Of a stretch of DNA of 64,000 nt, positions 1-9,700 are shown one piece after another. Positions within the stretch are counted from its first letter, which is position 1. Each line of letters begins with the position of its first letter. The stretch covers positions 4,010,039-4,074,038 of the forward strand of contig CM055106.1 of assembly GCA_029204225.1 (NCBI GenBank), written 5' to 3'. Origin of the DNA: Diphasiastrum complanatum. Lineage: Eukaryota; Streptophyta; Lycopodiopsida; Lycopodiales; Lycopodiaceae. The position numbers and the translations under genes are program-made. The notes under the pieces are model-generated. The model was not told the DNA's origin. It saw only the letters and a program-made list of their open reading frames with translations, and searched no databases.

Positions 1-718
1 CATAAAAAACCAAAACTATGTTACACACAAGCCACCCATCCCAGTTTTGTGCTAGGAAACACATGCTTAACCTTTTGGTTTCCAAAAAATTAATAAGCAC
101 CAAAAGCCTTTCTAAAGTATAAGAATTTAAATCTAGGAGAAAGAGGGCTTTTTTTTTTTTTTTTTTTCGTGTTTTTTGGTCCAACCCTCCTGCTCCTTTG
201 TTTTGCAAATAATAAAACCAAAAACCTACGTGTCCCCCCACAACCTTTGCCAGAGGCCTCACAAATCCATACACAACACCCAAAAGAAACCTATGAGCCA
301 CAAGCCACACACCATTCAAAAAGAAGCCCCGAAGCCCATTCAAATAGACCATCAAACAAGAAAAAAAAAAAACCACAAATCCCCAAAAAAAAAACCCTAA
401 GCAAAAAAGCTCAAAAATTCCATAACCCATTCAAGAAGCCCATGCAAAAAACCCCATTCAAACGCCGATAAACCCATTTAAAAAAAAAAAACCGTTCAAA
501 AATCTAAAAAGAAAAAACCCTTAACCCAAAAAAAAACCCAAGACTCCATAACCCATTCAAGAAGCCCATGCAAAAAAAAACATTCAAAAGTCATTCAAAA
601 GCCGAAAAAAATCAAAACAAAAACTCAAACAAAAGAAACCCGTCATACCCTAACCTAAAATCTCTTTCTTCATCTTCTGCGTAGACTTCCGCCACCCACC
701 TATTCCTTCCACAGCCCG
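1..718. other. A/C-rich low-complexity DNA, no gene
   Basis: This stretch is dominated by A-runs and CCATTCAAAAA-like words, with a T-run near 151-167. An imperfect direct repeat starting CATAACCCATTCAAGAAGC occurs at 421 and again at 546 (period about 125 bp). Open frames here are only stop-poor low-complexity sequence rich in Lys, Pro and His, with no domain. I see no gene. Confidence 0.6.
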
Positions 719-760
719 TTCAAGGAGCTTCTGGATCGTCGCACACCTCCTCCTTCTCCA

Positions 761-962
761 ACGCGTTCAGGGAGCTTCTGGATCACGCTCCTGCTTGCTC
801 GAACTCGGTCCCGGATCGCGCCTTCAGGCTTGTTTTGTTCCCAGCGTCTTCCTCCTCCTCCAACACATTCAGGGAGCTTCTGGATCTCGCTCCTGCCTGC
901 TCGAACTCGGTCCCGGATCGCGCCTTCAGGATTGTTTTGTGCCCAGCCTCTTCCTCCTTTGA
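761..962. repeat. Tandem duplication, about 102-bp unit, two copies
   Basis: Two adjacent near-identical units share TTCAGGGAGCTTCTGGATC (at 766 and 868) followed by CTCGAACTCGGTCCCGGATC and CGCCTTCAGG. A shorter third piece of the same word (TTCAAGGAGCTTCTGGATC) lies at 719. The unit is more GC-rich than its surroundings. Frames across it give repeated peptides on both strands because the unit length is a multiple of three, which is not evidence of coding. From 963 to 1534 I see nothing recognisable. Confidence 0.75.
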
Positions 963-1534
963 CATCGCGCTCGACGTGCTTCTGGCCTACGGTTCTGTCT
1001 ACTGGAACTGATTGCTGGATTGCATATGCTGGCCTTCATTGCCCAAGAGTTCATCCTGCGTTGTGGCCACAAATTTGCTAGTCATCCTGTTGTTCTCCTA
1101 AATTGCGCCTGTTGGATTGCGTTGTCCATAGATTCGCTACCCATTGTTTTGCTCATCACTCATCCTACGCTCGCACCATCATTCCCATTGCAAGTATGTC
1201 GCTCATCCTTCAACGTCTCTCTACAAGTTCTTTTTTTTACAAATCTTTTTTCTGATGCACACTTTGCATAACCCCTTTTCTAATGTACAGTTCTAATATG
1301 CACAAAAACATCAAATGCAGATCGGAGTGGCCTAACACGGATGCTAAAGACCCGTTCTCTACAAACCAATGCACTTTGTTCAGCATGCACCAAGGGCTAT
1401 AGATCCACAAAACAGATTCTACAAACATTCTGTTTGAATACCATGCAAAACACAACCTAAATAGATCTCATTCTATTGGATTGAATCCATCTCAACAAAA
1501 TAAACAAAAGAAAGACGTACACACCTTGGTCCTA

Positions 1535-2310
1535 AAGCAACAAGTAGATGTAGAGTATTCCACTTACAAACCGGTGCAAAGGTCTCCTCATAGTCGATGC
1601 CTTTATTTTGTGCGTACCCTTTGATCACCAGTCTTGCCTTGTGCTTTGCTATACTTTCATTTGCATGATACTTAGTCCTGTATAGCCATTTGCAACCAAT
1701 GGGTTTCTTGAGTGAACAACTATATGTATAGTGTAATTTCATTTTGAGAAATACAGTTGCTATGTGAGCTTGCTGTGGAGAGCGTTTTCTGTCTGTGTTA
1801 CTGTGTAGCATGATCTGTGTTCCTGTGCAAAGCAAATTCTAAGTTGGTATCAGAGTCATACAGGGAGTGTACACAGTACAACATCGCCGTTGAAGAGAGC
1901 TTCGGGAGAACTGTCTTCTAAGAGTTCGGGGTTTACGACGGGTTGAAGATGGAAAGAGAAGCATTGGTGCACGGTTTCTAGTTTATAGAGGCTTGCCAAG
2001 CTCAGCAGAGGTATTATTAGCCTGTGCATAGCATCAGACAGGAAAAAATCTGGTGAAAAATTGAACCAGGTGGTTCTACTAAGTCCCATGTGCTATGCTT
2101 AGCAATTGATTCCATCTCCTCTCCCATGGCCTTGACCCAAATGTCATCATCCTTCGCTTCACCATAAGTCGAAGGTTCTTTGCTTTGAATAATGCTAGAT
2201 AAGAGAGCATAATTTGCTTCATACCTATCAGGTTGAGTCTTCTCTCTTGTTGATCTTCGTAGCTCTCCTTGGTTAGATGATCTTGGAAAGTCATCTATGT
2301 CGCGGCTCTC
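1535..2310 (-). pseudogene. Ty1/copia reverse transcriptase remnant (N-terminal part)
   Basis: Read on the minus strand, 2310-2067 gives the entry to a copia RT: an RRSTREK motif, then a conserved block ending STWDLVEPPG. After an interruption, 1712-1535 continues with KKPIGCKWLYRTKYH, then KARLVIKGYAQNKGIDYEET and FAPV. This is the order found before the RT palm in copia polyproteins. Similarity stops after a LLVAL motif near 1535, so the YVDD catalytic box, RNase H, integrase and gag are all missing. The two halves are separated by a 344-bp insertion. It is a dead fragment and no LTR can be assigned to it. Confidence 0.85.
1718..2061 (+). mobile_element. 344-bp LTR-retroelement 5'-end fragment inserted in the RT remnant
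   Basis: The RT frame of the minus-strand copia remnant is cleanly broken here. The insert is flanked by the 5-bp direct repeat TGAAC (1713-1717 and 2062-2066), the usual target-site length for LTR retroelements. Inside, at about 1844-1856 on the plus strand, is TTGGTATCAGAGTC, a primer-binding site one base from the canonical form, preceded by LTR-like sequence. The insert therefore looks like the end of an LTR plus PBS plus a short leader. It has no second LTR and no coding, and its ends (AACTAT and GAAAAAT) are not the normal TG...CA. Possible origins are an aborted integration product or a truncated TRIM-like element. Confidence 0.6.
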
Positions 2311-2379
2311 CAACAATCTCTCAAACCACTTAGGGAGCTATGAGATCTTTTAGATTTCACTAAAGTTGAGACTCTTTGT

Positions 2380-2557
2380 ATTTGAACAAAGAGCTTGATA
2401 AATTTTTGGATATAATTGATTTTGATACTGATGATCTACTCCCTAGTGTTGACAATGTACATAATGATAAGTTTTATTCAGAAAAAGATTGTTTGAAAAT
2501 GGTTGTGGAGGAAATGCACAACAAAAAAGATGATCTACCTTCTGAGGAGGAGTTTCT
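2380..2557 (+). pseudogene. Unidentified transposon-like gene, plus-strand gene of locus 1, left part
   Basis: An open plus-strand segment encodes a strongly acidic stretch (FDTDDLLPSVDN, then KKDDLPSEEEFL) that stops making sense exactly where the LTR of element A begins. With A and one TTTCT target copy removed, the frame reads on into 6840 as IIQSQLGFPQP. The joined segment resembles the plus-strand gene at 62090-62360 (LPSEKEFLEFQKK, then GGHDITIENIVGYDED against GRHNIDGETVIRED). It is therefore the interrupted exon of a repeated gene. I do not recognise the family. The upstream exons expected from the other locus are not visible here. Confidence 0.55.
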
Positions 2558-3170
2558 TGTCAAAATATTGAAAAATCTATCTAATGTTGTGAGCATGGAT
2601 CCTAAAAATGCCAAGGATTAATTGAGCTCTTTTGGCTTAGTAAAGACCCATCTTACAATAAAATATTCAAAGTAGGTAGAAGTAGAAACTTGAGCTACGA
2701 TAGGAATTGCCATTTGTACTTTACATGCCACATTTAATGCATGAAAAGACTAGGTGGCACAATTAGACATAGTGAGGTGGCTTGAATAAGTCTAGATAGC
2801 TTGAGAGGTGGATTCACAACTCCAATTCAACTCAAAGTAGGAGAAGAGTCCATGGATCTATATATATGTGATGTACTCTCATTGAGAAAATGATGAAATT
2901 TGTGTGTAATGCAAATTTGGAGACAAGCTCTTTGTGCCCTCTCTCTCTCCACGAGTTTTGTACTTCTTAATTTCTCTCTCTAGTTGAGTAGAGACATTTA
3001 TAATGCTTAGTCTTATGTTTTGTTAACAGATCTTGCTTGTAACACAACAATATTGCTTGTATGATCAACTTTCCTATTGACAACCAATGCTAGTCTGATC
3101 TTTATGGTGTTATTGGGCTTAGGAGATCAAAATTACATGTGTAGGACGTCCCACACGTGTGAATTCAGCA
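2558..3170 (+). repeat. 5' LTR of element A
   Basis: The 613-bp LTR starts TGTCAAAATATTG and ends GAATTCAGCA, immediately before the primer-binding site. It contains a TATATATATG box near 2860, a plausible promoter. It matches 6238-6839. Confidence 0.92.
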
Positions 3171-3183
3171 TGGTATCAGAGCC
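3171..3183 (+). promoter_or_regulatory. Primer-binding site of element A
   Basis: TGGTATCAGAGCC directly follows the 5' LTR. It matches the 3' end of plant initiator-methionine tRNA, the normal primer for copia minus-strand DNA synthesis. Confidence 0.93.
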
Positions 3184-3805
3184 TACTAGAGTTTTACAAG
3201 CAAATCTAATAAAAAAGTTTGCAGATCTGATCAGATTTCAAGCTAGGAATTGTCTATATTCTACTTTCTAGCTAGTTTGTAGTTTCTTGTGATTATGAGC
3301 TTCAAACCACATTGAATGGGCCAGATCAGGTACTGTACGAAATTTCAGGTGCTGGCACATGTGAAATCTGTCCATTTTCAGTTTGGTGGTTCTCTCTCAT
3401 CTCAGATTAAAATTTCAAGTAAATTAGCCCACTAGAAAGCTAGAAATGTGTAGAATCTGATGCAATTTGAATCATGACATTGGATAAGCCAATCAAAAGT
3501 TATAAGCTTTTGAAGAGCCGTAGGTAGGGCGCCTAGACCTGTGGCAAATCGTGAGTACATGTCATTTATTGCTTGAATGGTCACAAAAATCATCCAAAAG
3601 TTGACCTACCTACGACAAGATTTAGACAAATTATTTCATACAAATAGATTGTATTTGAGTCAATTTGACATTTTCGAAATATTTCACACGTGTGAAATTC
3701 ATAGAACCATAACTTTTGCCATACTCCATCTTTTTTGATGATTCAAATCTTGTTTTAGAGAGATTGTCAAGCTAGTGAGATCTGTCTCACAGTTTTTTTG
3801 CTTAG
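3184..3805 (+). other. Noncoding leader of element A where gag should be
   Basis: About 620 bp of AT-rich sequence lies between the PBS and the first readable integrase codons. No gag W-x-W region, CCHC knuckle or protease DSG box can be found in any frame. It contains CACGTGTGAAAT-type words also seen in the LTR. It is probably original leader joined directly to mid-integrase by an internal deletion. Confidence 0.7.
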
Positions 3806-6231
3806 TCTTCACTTGCTGGTGGTGCTACTTGCTTTGTAACTTTCCTTGATGATTTCACTAGATTTACTTGGGTATATCTTCTAGTTTCAAAATCTATGGT
3901 GTTTGACTATTTCCTAAAGTTCAAAGCTCTAGTTGAAAAGCAAAATTCTTACAAAATCAAGATTCTTAGAAGTGATGGAGGTGGTGAGTACACTTCCAAT
4001 AAATTTCATGATTATTGTGAGCTTGAAGGCATTAAAAGGGAGTTTTCTTGTGCATATACACCATCTCAAAATGGGGTGGTTGAAAGAAAGAATAGAACAC
4101 TGTGTGAATGTGCCGAAACCATTAGAATTGAGGCATCTTTGCCAAAAGACTTTTGGGGTGAGGCTATCAATTGTTTAAACTATCTTTGCAATAGACTCCC
4201 TCATGTTGAACTTGGAGGAAAGTCACCATCTGAAGCACTCTATTTGAAGAAACCTAAGGTTGAACACCTTAGAGTATTTGGATGCATATGCTTTGTCCAT
4301 ATTCCCTTGGAAATGAGAAAGAAAGATGATTCTTGTGCAAGCAAACGAGTAATGGTTGGATATTCATCCAACAAGAAAACCTATCGAATCTACATGCTCT
4401 CTACCTCTAAAGTAATTGATACTAGAGATGTAGTTTTCATGAAGAAGAAAAGTCCAATCTTGGAAGGGCCAAGATCAAGCAACCTCAAAATCTATCACCT
4501 ATTGTTATTGAAGACAATCAACATATGGAAGAGTCAATATTTGAAGATGGAAGTCCTCAGATTTTCACTCCTAGAAGATCCATGAGGGCAAGATCCGAGC
4601 CCAAGAGGCTCACTTATGATGACAAAGGAAAACAAGTGGATATTGATTCCACTTATGCTTATTTTGTTTCTAACGAGGAGCCCAAAGATGTTCAAGAATC
4701 TCTCAATACCAAGGAGTGGTATGAGGCCATGAAGATTGAATATGATGCCTTGATCACCAACTACACATGGGAGCTAGTGGATCCACCACCTAACAGGCAT
4801 GTCATTGGATGCAAGTGGATGTTCAAGATCAAGTACAATCATGATGGCTCCATCAACAAGTACAAGACAAGATTATGTGCTAAAGGCTTTGCACAAATAT
4901 ATGGCCTTGACTATGAAGAAACCTTTGCTCATGTAGCAAAGATGGTGACAATAGGAATCATAATCTCTCTTGCCTTATTTTTTAAGTGGAAACTGTTTCA
5001 ACTTGATGTCTCCAACACTTTTTTGAATGGCTATCTTGAGGAGGAGATATACATGGAATAGCCTCAAGGATTTACCAAGGATAAATCTAAGGCATGTTTG
5101 CTATTCAGAAGTCTTTATGGCTTAAAGCAAGCACCTAGATCATGGTATTCAAGACTCAACAACTTTCTACTTTCATTAGGATTTGTGCTTAGTGACTATG
5201 ATCCTTCTATGTACTTAAAGTTTGATGGTAGTATTATTGTCATTCTTTTAATCTATGTAGATGACATTACTCTTAGTGGAAGTTGTTTTGTGCTAGTTCA
5301 AGAAACCAAAGATGCATTAGGAAAAGAATTTAAAATGCAAGATCTAGGAGAGATCCATTACATTTTGGGCCTTGAGATTGATTTTCATGAAGAGTATGCT
5401 TTTATTTGTCAATCTAGATATGTCTTTTCTATGTTGAGAAAATTCAATATGCAAAATTGTAAAGACATAGATACTCCCATGGAGCAACATGTAAAAGATC
5501 CTTTTAAAGTTGATGAAAGATCCTTCGAGGACATCACACTTTATAGGAGTTTTATAGGCTCTTTAATTTGGCTTACTATCACTAGACCCGATTTGAGCTA
5601 TTGTGTTCACAAATTGAGTCAATTTATGCAAGATCCCAAGATCCAACATTGGAAGATGGCCAAGAGAGTTCTAAGATATGTATCTTCTACTCAAGATTAT
5701 GGTTTATTGTACAAGAATGAAGATCTAACCATTGTTGGCTATTCAGATTCCGATTTTGCAAGTGATAAAATGGATCGGAAGTCCATTAATGCATATACTA
5801 TCTTTCTTGGAGGCAATCTTGTGTCTTGGCTTTCAAAGAAGCAAGATACCATATCTCTATCATCTTGTGAGGCTGAGTACAAAGCACTCACTACAACAAC
5901 TAAAGAGCTACTTTGGATCAAGAGGTTAATCATGGAGCTAAAGTGCATCAAAGAGGATGATCTTCCCTTGATCAAATGTGACAACATATCGGCACAAGCT
6001 CTTGCAAAAAATCCTATTTTTCATGCAAGAAACAAGCATATAGAAGTGGCACACCATTTTGTAAGGGAAAAGCTCATTGGAGGTGAAATCAACTTAGAAC
6101 ATGTCGACACATCTTCGTGTATTGCTAATCTTCTCACAAAGCCACTTTGCAAAAGTGTCTTCTCAAAGCATAGGTCTAATCTTGGTCTTATCTCAAGATC
6201 AATGCTTGATCCACATAAGATACATTTTTAG
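3806..6231 (+). pseudogene. Element A pol remnant: integrase core, RT, RNase H
   Basis: Reading starts in the integrase core (FIDDF-type motif, then the second acidic residue in RSDGGGEY and the Glu in QNGVVERKN). It passes into the C-terminal half (RVFGCICFVH) and then a single-base frameshift near 4470. RT follows in the new frame: TWELVDPPP, GCKWMFKIKY, ETFAHVAKM, QLDVSNTFLNG, a TAG at 5059 in place of the Gln codon of EQPQGF, GLKQAPRSWYSRL, and an intact YVDD at about 5257-5268. RNase H has YSDSDFASD, SLSSCEAEYKA and CDNISAQALA. With no gag or protease, one frameshift and one nonsense codon, it is non-functional. Confidence 0.9.
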
Positions 6232-6237
6232 GAGGAG
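6227..6237 (+). promoter_or_regulatory. Polypurine tract of element A
   Basis: The sequence TTAGGAGGAG abuts the TG of the 3' LTR. This is the standard position for the plus-strand primer of an LTR retrotransposon. Confidence 0.85.
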
Positions 6238-6839
6238 TGTCAAAATATTGGAAAAATCTATCTAATGTTGTGAGTATGGGTCCTAAAAATGCCAAAGATG
6301 AATTGAGCTCTTTTGGCTTAGTAAAGACCCATCTTAGAATAGAATATTCAAAGTAGGTAGAAGTAGAAACTCAAGCTACCATAGGAATTGCCATTTGTAC
6401 TTTACATGCCACATTTAATGCATGAAAAGACTAGATGGCACAATTAGACATAGTGAGGTGGCTTGAATAAGTCTAGATAGCTTGAGATGTGGATTCACAA
6501 CTCCAATTCAACTCAAAGTAGGAGAAGAGTCCATGGATCTATATATATGTGATGTACTCTCATTGAGAAAATGATAAAATTTGTGTGTAATGCAAATTTG
6601 GAGACAAGCTCTTTGTGCTCTCTCTCTCTCCACGAGTTTTGTACTTCTTATTTTCTCTCTCTAGCCGAGTAGAGGCATTTATGATGCTTAGTCTTATGTT
6701 TTGTTAACAGAAGTTGCTTGTAACACAATAATATTGCTTGTATGATCAACTTTCCTATTGACAACCAATACTAGTCTGATCTTTATGGTGTTATTGAGCT
6801 TAGGAGATCAAAATTACATGTGCACGTGTGAATTTAGGA
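6238..6839 (+). repeat. 3' LTR of element A
   Basis: The 602-bp LTR starts TGTCAAAATATTGG and ends GAATTTAGGA, and it is followed by the second TTTCT target copy. Compared with the 5' LTR it lacks about 12 bp near its end (around the GGACGTCCCACA segment) and ends GGA instead of GCA. Confidence 0.9.
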
Positions 6840-7489
6840 TTTCTCATAATCCAAAGTCAACTTGGTTTTCCACAACCAACTGTCTATTCACCAACAACAT
6901 TGACATCGAAAGGTAGACATAATATTGATGGAGAGACGGTAATCAGGGAAGACAAAGCCGAATGCATAAGTTTTTGTATCTTATTATGTACTAGTAGATT
7001 TGTTATGTTAGAGTCTATACTGGAGCTTACTTTGTTTTTTTTCATTTCAAGAAACAATTTTTTTTTATGATTTGACAATTCGTCGAGGAGGGCAAAGATT
7101 TTTTCTGCTGGAGAATTTTCAAGAGATCATGCACTGGGGCACTATCTAAAGTTCTTTAAGAATAGTGAGATAAGTGTTGCCCATTCAAAGTTTTATCAAC
7201 ATGGTAAGACTATGATTATAGTAATCAAGGCACTATCTCATTTTCTTGGAGGACATAATTTTAATAAGGTGCATAAAATAATTTTTGTAAAGAAAACCAT
7301 TCCATTTAAAATTTTAGGATATGGACCAGTGAATTCCATATTCAGATCACCTCATTTTGCATTGTATGCTACTTAACGTTGATCAGAGTCAGTATGAAAA
7401 GTATGAGCTGTTGAATCCATACAAAAGAAAGAAATTGTTGCATGATTCTAAGTTACAACTTTCATTAGAGAAAGTATCGGAAGTAGAGT
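6840..7489 (+). pseudogene. Unidentified transposon-like gene, plus-strand gene of locus 1, right part
   Basis: Two readable parts follow element A. The first (6840-6980) continues the interrupted exon: LGFPQPTVYSPTT, GRHNIDGETVIRED. The second (about 7080-7489) reads GEFSRDHALGHYLKFFKN, then LSHFLGGHNFNKVHKIIFVK, KTIPFKILGYG and, after a TAA and frame change, QYEKYELLNPYKRKK, stopping at TAG 7487-7489. The region at 62490-62880 gives matching blocks in the same order (HYLKNFIDNEF, GGHNNAKKTFKIVFVK, LAIKILGY, LDPYERR). The gap between the parts aligns with an intron that has a GTAAGT donor at 62359 in the other copy, while here the donor position reads AAAGCC. Function unknown. Confidence 0.5.
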
Positions 7490-7633
7490 AGATACTGCTG
7501 AATTGTACTTTGTATATTTTCATTTAATATACAAAATTTTATTGTGTGTCTGTTGTCTACTGGCTTGTATAAATTTGCATGTTTTTTGAAATTTTTTATA
7601 ATCTGTCGATTTTGTATTATGACAAATTTGGAG

Positions 7634-9185
7634 TCATCTGTAAAACCATTGGAAAAGTTGCAGTATATAGCTGTTTTTTGTGCTGGTCCCACCATGTTGT
7701 GTAGTTTTATGAAATGCCGCTCTTGCTTGCCAATGAGATTTTTCCATTTCTTGCGATGACCATATGCTAAGACTTCTACTATTTCTTGCAAAGAATGTCG
7801 AATGATGTTGTAATACATGCTGCATGTCATAAAAACATAATCTAAATTAGTACCAAGAGTATCTAATTTAATTGCACGTATTTGTCTATAGTAGTGTAAC
7901 ATCAAAATCTTACCATATAATGTGTTATATGATCAACACTCCATGCACTTTGAACTACATCCACAAATTCACTAGTTGTTTTCTGTATCATTTGTACATT
8001 AGTATTTGGAAATTTCTCTTTTCTCAAGTATTTTACCATGTTGTCTAGTTTTTTCCAAACTTCTACTTTGAGTATACGAGTAGAACTTTCTTCTTTGAAA
8101 TCTTGAGTTGTTGCAATAATTTCTTTCCAAACTGAGTATTGAATCTTGGACTGTTTGCCAGAATAATATGATAAAAATCTTCGAGCTTTGGATCCTCCAA
8201 TGCTCGGGTTTCATGGAATATTTCCTGTTTTACTTGATAGCTTGTCATTTTTTTTTATTTTAATGTGGCCTTGATGTAAGCATTTTGGACAACACATCCT
8301 CTAATCTAGAAATAGCTTCCTTCACAGAGGCCTCTTGCTCGGAATTCCATGCAAACAAGATGTGAAGATATATTACTTTCTCTATAATATGCACCTCCGC
8401 ATGCAATGTACAGATTTGAACATTTTGAAGAGGAATCAGTAGTACAAGTTTCCAATTAGAATCTTCTCGATCTCTTGATATTCCTGTACTCCTTGTCATG
8501 TCTTTTGTTGTCTTCATGCACTACAAACAAGGGTCTTTAGCGTTAGTGCCATGGGATACATTGAACATTTATGTTAATGTCTTCAGATCTCTTGCTAAAT
8601 CTCTTTTTCAATAAGATATGACATCAAGATCCAAAGGTCGACAGGCACAGGGGCAAGAAAATTGACAGTAGAAAGGCTCCAAAGCTTATAGGCAGTAAAG
8701 GCATATTTGAACTCAATAGTTCTGCTGGGTACAAAAGAGATTTGACAGTTTTTGGATTGGCAGAAGTCATACGAAGATTGGTCACGAATATTATAGATAT
8801 CTCGAGAAAACAATTCAAGTTGGAAAGCACTATCCTCATCAAGCTCGTCTAAAAAGACCAAAGGGTGTGGTGAAAGTGGTGCATCAGAGGATGTATGTGG
8901 CACATCAACAAAAGAATTACCATTCTCATTCTCAAGGCATGCAAAGACTTTCCTAATGTCTAGATTAAAAAATCTTTCATCTTCTTCAAATCTTTCGACA
9001 AATTCATTGAGCCGACCATACAAATCTTCTACCATACTCAACATATCCTTCTTTTTAACAAACTCCAGATAGATCTTAATCCAGTCGAAAGTCCCCAACA
9101 GATCGTTCAAACACAAAACCTTATCTTCAAGTCCAGCAGAAGAACAAGTAGCCCTATCAGTGTCAATGATAAAATAATACATCAT
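7634..9185 (-). pseudogene. Unidentified conserved gene, minus-strand gene of locus 1
   Basis: The longest open stretch runs from ATG 9185 to 8595 (196 codons, acidic, no known domain). Next is a segment at 8522-8260 with DSNWKLVLLIPLQNVQI and CTLHAEVHIIEKVIYLHI. The best conserved part starts at 8144: IQYSVWKEIIATTQDF, then KVEVWKKLDNMV and SVDHITHYM, ending at an ATG followed by GTAAGA. A 94-nt GT-AG intron (7913-7820, acceptor ACATGCAG) leads to an exon at 7819-7634 with HVLQHHSTFFARN, SLSIWSSQEMEKSHWQAR and TQHGG. Copies at 55070-55560 and 63130-63560 share the last blocks and the intron position. Frames shift between 8260 and 8144, so this copy is probably dead or has more introns. It converges on the plus-strand gene ending at 7489. 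I do not recognise the family. Confidence 0.55.
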
Positions 9186-9544
9186 TACGACCTTTTTTCA
9201 TACAACAAATAAGCGTCTAAATAAAATGGTTAGGTGGAGGTAGGGGCTCCCCATAACCCAAAAGAGCAATATCCTAAAACCATCATGTGGACTAAAACAT
9301 GAAAATAGACCTTTGTTAGCTTATGAATCGGATAATAGGTAAGGGTTTAGTACTATCCCAACCAAGGAATAGTAGGAGTTACACCTCAAGGGTGCAAAGA
9401 GAGAGAGATACACAATTTCACATAGTTCCTCTTGACAAAGCAAGACCAAACCCTTTGAAGCCTTTATTCATAAACCAACAAGGTACAGTAAAGCTGAAAA
9501 GTAAAGCACCATATAGCATAACCACTCTCAAAATGTCCAGCTGA
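9186..9544. other. No gene recognised
   Basis: AT-rich sequence with a short GAGAGAGAG run near 9400. No frame gives a recognisable domain and no repeat partner was found inside the window. Confidence 0.5.
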
Positions 9545-9700
9545 TACCTGCCACCATTCCACAACACAAAACCACACGAGTTAGTATAGTGCAGAAGACA
9601 GGTATCATAGCTGAGCGTTAGTTGTTATCCATGTCCAAAAGAGGTTATACTACTTATCAGCATAAAAAGCATTTTAAAACATAGTCCAGTCTTCCCAAAC
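9545..9700 (+). repeat. Direct repeat, copy 1 (partner at 11996-12155)
   Basis: The sequence TGCCACCATTCCACAACA, the GAGTTAG block, GTTGTTATCCATGT and TAGTCCAGTCTTCCC recur in the same order and orientation at 11996-12155. By eye identity is about 80%. The pair brackets about 2.3 kb of noncoding sequence, so these may be edges of an old noncoding or LTR-type element, though no TG...CA ends or target duplication could be set. Confidence 0.6.

Larger units (their letters stand above)
2558..6839 (+). mobile_element. Copia element A: LTRs, PBS and PPT, gag-less deletion derivative
   Basis: A complete LTR-bounded element is flanked by the exact 5-bp target duplication TTTCT (2553-2557 and 6840-6844). 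The order is 5' LTR, PBS, a noncoding leader of about 600 bp, integrase (from its catalytic core), RT, RNase H, polypurine tract, 3' LTR. Integrase before RT places it in Ty1/copia. Gag, protease and the N-terminal half of integrase are absent, so it is an internally deleted copy that would have needed proteins in trans. By eye the LTRs differ at roughly 4% of sites plus a 12-bp gap near the 3' end, so it is older than element G. It sits inside an exon of the unidentified locus-1 gene. Confidence 0.93.

Noticed and set aside
169-471. Open frame of 100 codons at the left end
   Set aside because: Low-complexity Lys/Pro-rich translation of A/C-rich DNA with no domain and no conservation that I can see.
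1237-1455. Minus-strand frame of 72 codons next to the RT remnant
   Set aside because: Its translation does not continue the copia RT blocks, which stop near 1535, and no other domain is visible.
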